Shown here: positions 23,720-36,000 of the stretch, in pieces | How positions within the stretch are numbered: position 1 is the first letter of the stretch | Layout of the letters: the number at the start of each line of letters is the position of its first letter | DNA from: Arabidopsis thaliana | Lineage: Eukaryota; Streptophyta; Magnoliopsida; Brassicales; Brassicaceae | Length of the DNA stretch: 64,000 nt | NCBI RefSeq assembly: GCF_000001735.4 | Contig: NC_003075.7 | Coordinates: 10,293,001 to 10,357,000 of the forward strand | Direction of reading: 5' to 3' | Program-made: the position numbers and the translations under genes | The notes under the pieces: generated by a model | Seen by the model: the letters and a program-made list of their open reading frames with translations, nothing else | What the model was told of the DNA's origin: nothing | Database searches by the model: none

Positions 23720-24784
23720 CTTCGAATTCCCCTGTTTGGAGAAACAGAGAAATGAACCCTAATTAGGGATTGAGATTTGGATGGATAACAAGTTTGAGAA
23801 GCCATGAGAGTGGAGGTTTTGTAATAAGAGGAAAAAAAGTTATTAAAAAAAGTTTGGTGGATTGTGAAAAATCGGAAGTTGAGAAGTTTCTTTCACTGGT
23901 TTTCTGAGAAAGCTGATGGGTAAGCTAAATTTGGAGCTTTTTTGAAATGATTTTGCGGGAAAGTGAAGGAAAGTTTTAGTTGAGAGGAGTGACACATGTT
24001 CTTTGTCTCTAACCAGCGGCAGATACTAGCTTGCTTGCCTCCTAAGCGTCACCGTACTTTCTATATCAAGCTAACATTGAAGTTGTTATATCCGGTTTAT
24101 TCGGGTCGGGTTATTCACCATTGAAGTTGTTATAATTTTTAAGTAAATCTTTTCAATCACCAACTTTCTATAAGAAAAATAAGAATTAAAATCACTTTTT
24201 TGAATCAAATTAATTTTAGCATTAAAATATTTAAATTTATAGTGTAAACAATTATTTAAGACATAAAATTAAAATTTATAGTTAAAATTATAAGACACAT
24301 ATGTATCTAAAAAAAATATTTAGTTTTTTTTTTATTTAGGTAAATGACAATTTGTGACAAATATTAAAGTCTTAAACCTAAAATTTTAATTGTCTTTGTC
24401 AGAAGAGAATTTTCACCGTTTACTACTAAAGAAAACACTCGTCATTTGGTTTAATATCTCTAATCTCTATAACAATTTGAGCTTTAGCTGTACCAAAAAT
24501 AAATTTTGAGATATAATATCACTTCTCTAATTTTGTTTCTGCTTAATCACTTCTCTGTTCATTAACGTTTTTTGCATAATTCTACTCTACATTTGCAATG
24601 TTAGAACAAATCAATCTACACTCTTAACCAATTCAGTCTTTGCATCATCACATCTGAGTTTCCTCTGGTCTACTGTCTCAAATAAAACCGTTGACCAAAT
24701 ACAGCAAAACCATCCATCAAATTCGACCTTCTGATTTTGCTCAGATAAGTTGTAAGGGTTGAAGAATACTAAAGTTATGGGTTT
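23720..24784. other. CESA8 promoter and NRAMP5 3' region
   Basis: About 1 kb of AT-rich DNA. The part nearest 23720 is the CESA8 leader and promoter, and the part nearest 24784 is the NRAMP5 3' UTR. No gene is visible. Confidence 0.6.
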
Positions 24785-26660
24785 CTACGTCTCTGTGGAA
24801 ACAACTCTCTCTGACATTTCTAAACTCGACCAGGAAGAAGATTGTGAGCTTCTATAAGAAACAAGATAGATGATGAAACTGATGTATCCAACTACTCCAC
24901 CAAAAACCAGAAACCCAACAAGAAACCCTTCCACTTCAGCCATGAAGAAATCTAGAAGAAGATACCCATTTATCATCATCACAAACACCGCCACAGTCCA
25001 AGCTAGCTTCTGCAAAGATCCCAACTAACTCGTTACAATCAAAAGCACATAACAATAAAGAGAGATGACAAAAAATTGCTTTACCTCAAGCGAAGGTCCG
25101 ATCTTGAAGACACCCATGATATGTTCATTAGAAACCATAGTCAAAAGAGGAATAACCGCGAAAGGAATCTGCATCGACTGAAGAATGTTAAGCCATTCGT
25201 TTAAAACATCGAGCGAGCCCTCGGATGTGTTAAACATAATAGCAACAAACATAGTAGGTACAATAGCAAAGCTTCTCGTTATAAAAGCTGATAGCCATTG
25301 TTCCATTTGAAGATCTAAGAACCCTTCCATTATAAACTGTCCAGCATAAGTCCCGGTTATAGTACTGCTTTGTCCAGCAGCTAATAAACCAATCCCCCAA
25401 ATGTATAGTATCGGGAAAACACCACCGCCATATTTCTCTTGTAGGTAATATCCCGCGTTAACCAGTCCTATACTATCAGCTTGTTTGGTTCCATAAAACC
25501 CTTTCGCGAAAACCGCAGTTACAAACAAATTGATCATGAACGAAACAAAAAGCGCGGCTGACGATTCGATTGTATAGTAGTTAAGAGCTTCTTGAACTCT
25601 GTTTATCTCCTTTGGATCCGTCTTCCTAGACTGCACTAAAGCTGAATGCAAGAACACATTGTGAGGCGTTATTACACATCCCACAACTCCAACAGCTTCT
25701 CTAATCGTCTTTGATCCGAGTTTCGGAATAATAATACCTTTCAAAATCATCATCAAGATAAAACCAAATCAAGAAATGACATCAAATAAGAGACAATGCT
25801 TAATCTTACAAACTTACCTATGAATAGTTCTTCAACACTTGGCTTAGTTTCATTAAACATCCAAGCGAACGAAAGCGCCATTGTCGCAATCAAAACCGCG
25901 AAAAGACCTTCTAATTTCCTCATTCCACATTTCTCCAAATACGAAATCAAGAAGCTGTTTTTTCACAAACAACACAAATCAAAACTTGTGTTACAAACAA
26001 CACCGCAAAAAGACCTATTTTGTTTTTTAATAACTCAGGTGATCCTAAAGGCGTTCTAAGCCAAAGACCTAGTTTTGCTTACCAATCAAATGATGTGATG
26101 ATAACACCAACCCAAATAGGTAAAAACCCTCGAGTCAAAATCTGAAGAGCGATCGCGCTTCCGATGACTTCTTGAATATCAGCTCCGATCAAAGCAACCT
26201 CCGCCATGAACCAAAGCAAGATTCGCGCCCACGAAGGATACTCACTTCGACAAATCTCCGCTAAATGTCGACCCGTGGCGACACCGATACGAGCAGAGAG
26301 AAGCTGCATCAGAAGTCCCATTAGCGTCGCCCATAGAAGAAGCCATAGGAGAGAGTAACCAGCCACAGCTCCGGCTTGTAAATCTCCTTCGATATTTCCT
26401 GGATCTAGAAACGCGATGCTCATGAGAAATCCAGGTCCGGTGAATTTCCATAGCTTTGCCCATGAGAATGGCGGAACTGAATCGTAGGTTTTGTCTCTGT
26501 CTTCTTCTACGTTCAGGATCTGATTCTCCGGTGGCGATTCGTGAAGCTCGTCCTCCTCTGGCTGAGAGGTTTCGGGAACTAATAGACGTTTGAATTCGCC
26601 GTTACTGTCGTTTGGTCTCTTAGGGCTGTTTTCTTGGCGGGAAACGGTGGATCCCGTCAT
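24785..26660 (-). CDS. NRAMP5: NRAMP5, NRAMP-family metal transporter (At4g18790)
   Basis: Four minus-strand exons: 26660-26083, 25954-25818, 25737-25085 and 25009-24785, giving 530 residues and about 12 membrane helices. The acidic N-terminus (1-65) is cytosolic in this family. Helix 1 has the metal-binding DPGN (86-89, in [21 protein letters not shown]). Helix 6 normally carries MPH; here it reads TPH (T262-P263-H264, in [13 protein letters not shown]). The family signature follows as [25 protein letters not shown] proteins move divalent metals (Fe, Mn, Cd) by proton coupling. Arabidopsis NRAMP2-5 form one clade, in which NRAMP3 and NRAMP4 are vacuolar; NRAMP5 is little studied. The Thr replaces the sulphur ligand, so metal preference may be altered. 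Confidence 0.96.
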
Positions 26661-27155
26661 CTTAGTAACGGAATATTCTTTCGGCGTTACTGACGACGTG
26701 ATTTGTTTTAAGAAAATTTTAAAAGATTACATGGATTATTTTGATAAAATTAAAATTAAAGTCAAGAATAGTCAAATGAGAAAACAAAAGCAAATTCTAA
26801 AAATGAACTGTTATTAAAAGTTTCTATTATTAGAAACTGAATTGTGATCTCTATTTTTTTGACGAAAATTTTCTAAATTGGTATAACAAAAATTAGTTGT
26901 GTTCAAGGATTAGCACAATAAATATTGGTTTAGAGATATTTGCGGATTGAATTAAAAACAAACCATAGACCAGAACCGGTTAAATTACAAAATCCCTTAA
27001 CCGGTACAGAATCAGACCAAAGCTAAGCAATTTTCAAACAAGCAAATCAAAAGGCATAACATAGTTTGTTTTCCTAAAAAAAAGCAAACATCTTCAAAAA
27101 CAAAATTTGAATGTAAAATTTAAAAACCGATTTCAGCTTTAGGACATAAGACCAT
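26661..27155. other. NRAMP5 leader and RABA1d 3' region
   Basis: AT-rich spacer of about 500 bp between two minus-strand genes. It should contain the NRAMP5 promoter and the RABA1d 3' UTR. Nothing else is visible. Confidence 0.6.
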
Positions 27156-28339
27156 TTAGTTGGAGCAGCAACCAGTTTTCTTCACTGCGGAAACATCAAC
27201 ATCGATCTTCTCTCCTTTCGAAGGAACATTACCGGAATCTTCACCAGCCTCCATTGCTTTCTTGCTCACAACATGGTAAATCTGAGTGAGTACTTCAGAA
27301 AACGCGTTCTCAACATTGGTAGATTCAAGAGCTGAGGTTTCCATGAAGTAGAGTGATTCATTCTCTGCAAAAGATTTTGCATCTTCGGTTTGGACTGCTA
27401 CAAGATGGCGAAGATCGGATTTGTTTCCCACAAGCATCACAACTATGTTTGGGTCAGTGTGGTCACGGAGTTCCCTTAGCCATCTCTCAACGTTTTCGAA
27501 TGTTGAGTGTCGGGTTACGTCGTAAACAAGAAGCGCCCCAACAGCTCCTCGATAGTAAGCACTAGTGATTGCTCGGTATCTAAAAATAGCGAAAAGAGGA
27601 GAAACAAAAACCCGTTAACGACTTAGTCATTGAAACTCTGTTAAATTAGAAAGATAGGAACATAATAAGAACCGAAATGACAAGAAAGACTTCAAAGCAA
27701 TAAGCTCTTCAGCTTCAATGGTAGAAAACGATCATTAAAGAAATCGATATCGTCATCAGAATTAACGAACATATAGAAACACCATGAACATATACGATAC
27801 CGAAGATTATCATCAACCACTGGTTGATCAAACTAATCAGCAAAACAACAGAATTTCTACAAAGCTGGTAACTTTAAGCATAATTGTTGAGTTCTCTCAT
27901 TATACACAAATACAATGTACACTTCACCTCCAGTAATTATATACACGATCACAGGTTAGGTTGATTTCTCAAGCTTTCTCTACGATAAACTGATTCCATT
28001 AACTAAGACAGATCTAATGAAATTGTATTGACTCCACAATGCATCAGAAGGCCAATACCTAAAACACAGATCGAGAAATGAACAAATGAAGACAAAATCA
28101 AAGAGACGGAGCTTAAACCTTTCTTGACCAGCAGTGTCCCAAATCTGGGCTTTGATGACTTTTTCATTAACATTCAAGCTACGAGTCGCGAACTCGACCC
28201 CGATCGTTGATTTAGACTCGAGACTAAACTCGTTCCTGGTGAATCGAGAAAGCAAATTGGACTTTCCAACACCTGAATCACCGATCAGAACCACCTTGAA
28301 TAGGTAATCGTAATCATCATCTGCTCTGTAACCCGCCAT
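27156..28339 (-). CDS. RABA1d: RABA1d, RAB11-type small GTPase (At4g18800)
   Basis: Two minus-strand exons, 28339-28119 and 27579-27156, give 214 residues; the 539-bp intron falls right after the switch [10 protein letters not shown]. Guanine-nucleotide motifs: GDSGVGKS (20-27), WDTAGQE (67-73), NKSD (126-129) and ETSAL (about 156-160). The C-terminus ends GCCSN, a double-Cys site for geranylgeranylation. RABA1 members act at the trans-Golgi/recycling endosome and in traffic to the plasma membrane. The start is the Met of [15 protein letters not shown], which matches other RABA1 proteins; a second ATG-less upstream extension is not needed. Confidence 0.97.
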
Positions 28340-29193
28340 TAACACTTCTCACTGAATCAAAAAAGCTTCACACTTTCAACGAATAAAGAAACGAAAATTG
28401 CTCTATGATCCCAGAAAATTGAACAAAACTTCGATTTTGCTTTTTTACTTTCTTCTTTATTCTCTTTAGATTCAAATATTTATTCCTCAGATTTCTACAG
28501 AAAGACACAGACTTTGAAAAAAGTTAGGGTAAGACTGGTGTCTTTCTAGCTGGACCATGATCACCGATAGATTCTGGGTGAAATATTTTGTATACATGTA
28601 CTAAACTACCCCGGATTCACTCCCTAAGATCAGGGGTAGATCCGACATTTCGTTAAACTTTTGTATGTATATGTTACATGCTTTCATTTTCTTGAAAAGG
28701 TCAAAAAGTAGTGGTGGTGGTCATGTTACATTGGTAAACGGCGATATTTCAGTCACTCTCAATGATGATCTAACAAAAATGAAACATTTCTAGCTCTATC
28801 TTCTAGTTAGTGGATTCTGTATATACCCAATGGGTTTCAACACACACTAAAATGGAAGCCCATATGGGCTAATCACATAGTAGTTGTGTGTATTGTCTAA
28901 ATTCTTTGAGGTTAGCAAAAACTCACATATCTGCTGCCATGTGAAAAGAGTTCAATGATTTGTGTATTATGTAATATGTAATCCAAAAACGCATCTGTAC
29001 ATTAAGAAAAGAAACAAAAAAAAGAGTGAAAAAGGAACATAGACAAATGTTCTGTGCTCCTCTCCACTCATCCTCCATTATTAGCCAAAAAATCCATTAT
29101 TTTGTCATTACCATAAAAGTCTCCATCAACCCTTTTCCTCATGAAACCCTCCTATCAAAATTTAGATTCTTTACTTTTTCTTTTCTTTAAAAA
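28340..29193. promoter_or_regulatory. Divergent promoter region (RABA1d / small plant protein)
   Basis: About 850 bp between divergent start codons. The CT-rich stretch near 28440-28480 is the RABA1d leader on the minus strand. I see no coding sequence. Confidence 0.5.
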
Positions 29194-29665
29194 ATGTCTG
29201 AAACTCCACCTACATCTTCATCTTCTTCCTCTGTTTTAACTCAGAATGTTACAAAACCAGTTTCAGACAAACTTCTTCAGAAGTACATTGACGTGTCTGA
29301 GTTTCAGTTTGATTACCAGACAAGCGGTATCTGGTCTCCACCGTTTCAACGGACTGCTTTTCTTACACCACAAGGCAAAATTCTCACAGACAGAGAAATG
29401 GCAGAGAAATTTCAGAATCTTGTTGAAGAACCTCCACGGATCAAAAGGTACAATCTTTATTGTTGTCGTCAATAAGCTTTTGTAAATCTTATCTACAATG
29501 TACGATATATGGAGTATACAAACATGTTTCTACACGACTCTTTTGTTGTTGTTTTTACTTTTGGAAAGATTTTTAACGAAGATGAGACAACACACAGTTA
29601 CAAAAGTAGATAAAACCTGGTTTAAACTGCAACAGTGCTCTGTTCTAAAGCTTCTTTACCGGTGA
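29194..29665 (+). CDS. Small uncharacterised plant protein, probably two exons
   Basis: The start MSETPPTSSSSSS is followed by a well-formed conserved-looking block (KPVSDKLLQKYIDVSEFQFD, then SGIWSPPFQRTAFLTPQGK and ILTDREMAEKFQNLVEEPP). If unspliced, the frame ends at 29475 (93 residues). A good donor at 29448 (AAAAG|gtacaat) and acceptor before 29569 (ggaaag) allow exons 29194-29447 and 29569-29665, giving 116 residues with a basic tail (RIKRFLTKMRQHTVTK). The second exon overlaps the last coding exon of the Rossmann-CIA30 gene in antisense for 44 bp. I do not recognise a functional domain. Codon content and the promoter position support a real gene; the 3' structure is uncertain. Confidence 0.65.
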
Positions 29666-32600
29666 TTCCATCTTTCAGAGTCTTGAAATACTCATTGTAG
29701 TCTTTCTCCGGTGGAGGATTCTCAGGATCTACCGTGAAAGGCTCGCTAAACGGAACCGTACTTTTAACCTGAAACAAACAAACAACACACAAAACAGCCC
29801 AATTCAGAAATTTAACTTTTTGAATAGCAACCCGGAAAAATCGAAAAATTGATGATTCTTTAAAAACCTCGAAGGTCTTGTTAAGAGCATACGGGCTTTC
29901 TAAAGCAGCGATGCATATACGCGCTACTTCGTCTCTTGATACCTTCCCCTATATAAAGGTAAAGTTGGTTAGGTTAGTTAACTTAAAGAGTTGTTGGATT
30001 TCAAGGAGAAGCGAAATTGAAAATACCGTAATGTTGTCTCCTTGTTCGAAAATGAGATCAGCTCCGGCAGGCTCTTCTGTTAAAGCACATGGCCGTACAA
30101 TTGCAAATGGAATCCCGCTGTCGCGTATCAGATCCTCTCCCTAGTCATTCAAAAGTAAGAGCTTTAAAATCTTTTGAAAATGACTTTTCCAATTTTCTGC
30201 GAAGCAGAGAGTATAGAGAGACAAACCTTTAACTTGTAAGTGAGAATGAAATCAAGCTCTTTGTTTAATCTCACGGCCGGAGGTTGTTTGCTTAGATCCA
30301 AACCGGGTCTCTCTGGTCGAGTAACTCCCGCAGAGCCAACGTGAACAAACCTGTAACGATAAGTAACGAAATGCTAGTTCAGCATTTAGTGAAGAGTTTG
30401 GTTTCTAAAAAGCAAGAAACTAGATCAGACCTTGGAGTGACGGGGTCTTGGATATAAGCTCGAATGCTAGATAAAGGAAGCTCGAAAGGTCCTTCTTTGA
30501 ATGTAGGGTTAAGCTTACCATCATACTCAAATTTGCTAAACATAAGCTGAAAAATAGCCAACTTATTAATCAAACATTTAGAATGGGAATTTTAAGAGGG
30601 TTAACACAAAAAGGAAAACAAACCTGTAGTGAAATGATACTGCTTGCATTAAAAGGTGGTGCATCTGTAACTGTACGTGCGCGAAATACAGGTCTTAAAG
30701 ACGAGAAAGGTAAGCGTACCTATGATTTAAAGTAACAGAACTATAATTAATCTACCCACAAAAGTATATCGAAAATGAAAGACAAAAGTGATTTTACTTA
30801 CAGATTGCCATTGGCCTGGTGAAGTGTCAAAACTGGCGGTGTAACCAACAGTATCCCAATCTTGGCTTGTTCGGACGATTAGCTTATAACGGAGTCCATC
30901 ACCTTTTAGTCTTAGCTCTAGACCATCATATGCAGAGACATTCTCCGCCTCGGGAAAGTTCTAGAAGAAAAGTGTAAGACTCATGCTTCAGTGAGATAAC
31001 GAAGGATAAAAAAGCTTGGAGAGATTCTGACATTTAGTCGTACCCTTTACCTTGGTTCGGACACTCGTAAATCCGCCATTATTTGTTGTGGAAACAATTC
31101 CTAACAAAACATGTTATGCTTATATAAGTAAAACCCCAAGAGAAGGAAAATGGCAAATAGAGTTGTTATCTTATCAAACCTTTAAAAATTCCGGTAGGTC
31201 CACCGTTTTCACCAGCGGTTAGATCTACTATGAAGTTACTTTCGCTGACACCTCCCATTACAACATCATCCAATGCTCCCCAAGGTAGATCCTTAAACGT
31301 GTTATCTATACAGATATATTGGTAAGTCTTTTATAATGCCATGTCAACTCATAGAAACCTAATCAAGTTCCTTGACCCAACTTACCCCCGACACCAAAAA
31401 TAAGCTTCCCATTCTCAAGTCCAACACCATCTCTAACAGCATTGATTAAGTTCTTCATTCCAATGTATTCCACTAACTCGGGAGAGTCGCCTTTTATCTG
31501 TGAATAACCAAAATCTATAGGTTTTAGTTTTATTGAACATTGAGCACTAAATTCATCAAAACAATACTCAAGAAATGTTCTTATAGTCCCAGTACCTCTG
31601 GCTCGAAGAACCTGACTCCCTGCATTATAACCAATATCCAAACAGAGTCATTTCTCAAAGCTAGAATCTAAAGTTCAAAGCTTTTAAGAAATTCCATTCA
31701 GAAAAATTCACCGACCTGATTATATTTTTGTCTCTCAGGTGTATCTCCTTCCTTTGGACCAACAATAACAGAAACAGCATTGATCACTTTCCTCACTCCT
31801 TTGAACTTTTCAGGAACCAATGTATTCTCCTTTGTAATATCTGCAACAATCTGACAACATTGAAATATATGCAGATAGTTATCAATGGTCTTATAACTAT
31901 AAAAATAACAAGAATACAATGTGGAAAATTTCAGTGGACTCACCAAGTCAATCTCAGGTCCTAACATCTTCCGAGCCTTCTCTTCATTTCTAACCTATGA
32001 TTATTCCCCAAAAAGTTAAAGACTTTGCCCACATTTTCAAAATCAGAATTAAAACACAAGAAAAGAGAAACCTATCGAAAAGTTTAGTACCAATGCTTTA
32101 ACAGGCAACCCTCTTTTCCTCAAGATATCAACAATCCTTCTTCCTACACCACCAGTAGCTCCAGCCACAAGTATGATTCCAGAAGTTCCCATTTCAGCAA
32201 CCGGTTCCTCCGTTGCTCCGTTAGTAAGTTTCTCAAACACCGATGAAACAAACTTCACAAGCAAGAAACAATCAATTACTTCAAATGACTATATTACACC
32301 TCTCAATGAGAATCAAACAAAAGTCCTCATATATACCTTTAGAGGAGATGGTGGTCCATTGAAAAAGTACAATGTTTTGACGAATCTACCAAAGTCCCAA
32401 CCTTGAGAACCTGATTTCGCAGTGACCCGTTTTCTGTAAGACCTTAGCTCGAGAGAATGTGAAACTTGTTGGTCACGAAGACGTCGGCTTTTATCATCAA
32501 GTTGAAGAAACGGTTTAGGAAGTGAAGTGTACTTAGAGAATTTTATATCAATACTTGATGAAGAACCCTGCAAAGTATTAACAGAAAAGTCTTCAAATTT

Positions 32601-32735
32601 ATTGAGAATTTTGCAGACTCAGTTTCAGAAAACAGACATATTTAATAAGAAAAAACTGAGAAAATGCTTAACCTGAAGTTTGATGATGGAAGGAGATAAC
32701 GACGATGAGAGCTTGAGTGAAGACGAAACCTCCAT
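29622..32735 (-). CDS. NAD(P)-binding Rossmann plus CIA30-domain protein (At4g18810)
   Basis: Sixteen minus-strand exons: 32735-32673, 32567-32337, 32252-32091, 31994-31944, 31850-31716, 31619-31596, 31497-31386, 31305-31180, 31100-31051, 30960-30802, 30719-30624, 30546-30431, 30350-30227, 30140-30027, 29948-29868, 29768-29622. They total 596 residues. The Ser-rich, acid-poor N-terminus (MEVSSSLKLSSSLSPSIIKL) looks like a plastid transit peptide. A GATGGVG dinucleotide-binding loop (129-135) opens an atypical short-chain-dehydrogenase fold. It is interrupted by an inserted CIA30-like beta-sandwich (about 245-430; LDDVVMGGVSES, GGFTSVRTK). The Rossmann fold then resumes with RFVHVGSAGVTRPERPG and SGIPFAIVRPCALTEEP. 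Sixth exon is only 24 nt. Substrate is unknown; related plastid proteins serve in complex assembly or RNA binding. Confidence 0.93.
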
Positions 32736-32964
32736 TTCTGAATTCAACAACACTCGAAAGATTGAATTCTGGAAAAATCTCAAAAGCGCAAAAGATTTTT
32801 GTGCTGTGGAATCGATAGAGATTGTAGACCACACACGTGGGGAAGTCTCAGCGGTTTGTTTTCCGGTTTAATTAACCGGTAGGGTGGTTCCGGTGATACC
32901 GATCTAATTCAAACGACATAGTTTTACTCTGATGAAGTTTCACGCAAAAGATTTAATGAGGAAA

Positions 32965-33036
32965 TGCGTCTGCCGGGAGTCGAACCCGGGTCTATTGCTT
33001 GGAAGGCAATTATCCTAACCGTTGGACTACAGACGC
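32965..33036 (-). tRNA. tRNA-Gly (TCC)
   Basis: Read on the minus strand, acceptor GCGTCTG (33036-33030) pairs with CAGACGC (32972-32966), with discriminator A. The anticodon stem ATTGC/GCAAT is perfect with loop CTTCCAA, so the anticodon is TCC. The T arm is CCGGGTTCGACTCCCGG. All stems are intact and there is no intron. Confidence 0.96.
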
Positions 33037-36000
33037 TATTGTTAAGCATATGAAAACTTAATTATAAATACCAAACTAAACAGAAGTTAAAAAGCTTGTT
33101 GCACTTGCTACCTGAGGACTACCAATTGTTTTACTATATTGATAATGAGATTTAAGAAAATAACCACATAAAACATTCAGTTGTTTAAGTATGTATAAGT
33201 TACTATTCTTAAGCCAATGTCATCATAGTAACATGTAATAGAGCTGGCTTTTTCTTATCTTGAGCTTTTGACTTTTGTTTGAGACTAGTAAATTTTATAG
33301 GATAACTGAAACTAGGCTTTATCAAACATTACATAGAAGAACATGTGGGGGACAATTTAGTTCTGTGTGGTGGTTAGTTTTGCTTAATATTCAAGACTGA
33401 CACGTGGAGCCTAGCAATGCCGCCGCAAAGAAGCAATGGTGGGCAATGGGCACGTGATTTCTAATTTGTACATAAATTTAGCCATTTAGGTTTAGACATT
33501 TTCTAAGTATTAGGTACTGAAATTTTAGATTTGGATGTTGAAATTCCATCTGAAATATGCAGTGAGTTCTATGTTTGGATCGGTTTGTATTTGTCCATCT
33601 ACGGATAGCCAAAATTTCAAAAATTGAATATCCAAATTGTTTGGTGCACAAAAGAAAAATATATATTCAAAAGATTCAAATTAGGTAAAAATTCTCAAAA
33701 TACATTACTATTTAGATTCAAATTATATTTTTTTAAAGAACAAATACATCATGGAGTTTCTTTTTCTTTGGATTTTAACATTTGTCTACATTAGTTAGAA
33801 CAAATTTATAAAAATAGGGTTATAAGTTTATAGCAAAGTAAATCCTGAGTTTATTAGATAAAGATTCTCTTCACCACTTACAAGTTCCAAGTGTTAAAGC
33901 ATCAGTTTGGGCTCGAGAATCAAAACACTTTCCAAATTAAAACGTTAAAGTTTATGCGTCAGAGAGATGTCTACCTATGTGAAGTCACCTTTTTAGTCCA
34001 CTGTATTTTGGAACTACAACAACCTCGATTTTTAGGTGTATTTTATAAACTCATCCCTTAATTAAAAAACAAATTCATCCTCGCAACACTAATTATACTA
34101 CCTGTTCTATTTTAAAAAGTCAAATGTACAAAAAGAAAAAGTCAAATTTGTCTCCAATATTTTCTTTTGGGTATAGATAACAGTATGGAAGTATTTATTG
34201 CAGAAACGCTAAACCATGATACATACTGTAGTACTGTATTTTAATGTGGTTCTAATGATCACATTAATTACAAATACGTTGGGAATCAGATACATATGTC
34301 AGAGATGAAATCACAAATAAATTCAACCATTTGTCAACATTTAAATGTTCTTTTTCTTCTTAAATGGATTGGAACTTTTATACGTTTTTTTCTCTCAAAA
34401 TATTTAACATTTACTTTCTTCTTTATACAACGTTTCCTTCTACATAGAAGATCAAAAGAAGTTTTGTATAGTAGATCAAATACTATCATCACTTAACCAA
34501 ATTGGCTTGATATACTGTCAAATCATGAACATAAACGGTCGCTGTACTTAGAGTTGTTCAATACAACAATCTTGTTCACGAGCCGTGCCTATTCCCGACT
34601 TTTTCCAAAGTAGTTGATCAATTTAAAGCATCCACACTAGCGCCACACATACAATAAATATTATCAATGTATACAACCAAAAAATAATGTGAACAACGTT
34701 ATAACAAACTATAGAGAAGATTCCAATAATGATGATATGACTTATATACATGTCTCGACTTTCTTTTGTATAGCTGCGATAAAACATAACTTTTTGTTAT
34801 TCTGGGACCATTAATTATAATGTTTCACTTAAAAAGTGATTTTGGTCCCAAAATGTTACAGGTACTAATTACCAAGTTCTACAACTAGGTTAAAAGTGAA
34901 AACACACACTCACAATATAGTTCGACTATTTATCTATATATTAAATCAGTATGGTTCTGATTCTACTGAGTACCGAGATTTATATATATAACTTCCATGC
35001 TCTAGGATTTGTGTCCGGAAAGTGTTATTTTGATCTGTTGCCAATTTTGTGTCCGGAAAGAGTCATCTCGAACTTTATCGACGTTGTCTAATTTCTGTTT
35101 TCAGTTCTAGTAAAACTTTTATTCATTTACTAGGAAAAAAAAGGATCCGAGTACTCAACATACATAAAAAGAATTCAGGTGCCTAAAACTTAGATTCGAT
35201 CATATATATAAAAATACAACACATACCATACATGTATCGTTGTTTTTTTTGTGTGTGTGTGTGTAGCCATGTTGCCATTTTGTAGTACAAAAATGTCTCA
35301 TGAGTCTTGTAAAAGACACGTGATAACGGCTTCCTTCGACCAACCAAATTACTAATTTCCAAAATATAGAAATCGGTGGACCATGCGTACTCCATACCTC
35401 CCATTTATTAGTTTTATCCGAATCCTATGCCAATTCTTCACTTGTGTTGTACGTATATTAATTAGGAACAAGTAAATTTCTTTAAAGTGTTGAAGCTATA
35501 TATGATCTACACTGAATTGTGAACTAATTCTGTGATCTATAGGCATACGTTATATTTACAGTTAAGATTAGTTATATCATATAGCAAGTTTAGATTTTGA
35601 AATTACATCTTCCTCGTTTTTGTTTTCACAAAAATAACAAAAGTAACTTGAAAAATTAGTGATCATCTCGGCCTCAATGTGTGCACGTGATCTGACGTTG
35701 ACCGTAATATTATAGTCCGGAGTTTTTTTTTTGTCGTATCCTATTCTTTGGGTGCTTGTATAATTGCAGTTTTGGGAGTAATTAAAACACACCAAGTCCA
35801 TATTTTTCATAATGGAAATTTGGAATTTTATTTGAGACAGTAAACATTTCGATAGTTTATTTTATAACAACCTAGGATTTTCTTTTGTTCCGCCATATTT
35901 AGAAACAAATCTTAGTCCATCACTTACAGTCTTACACTGTTAAACACTATTCATCTCGATCATTTTTAATGATTTTTATAGTAATCATCTTTACAATTGA

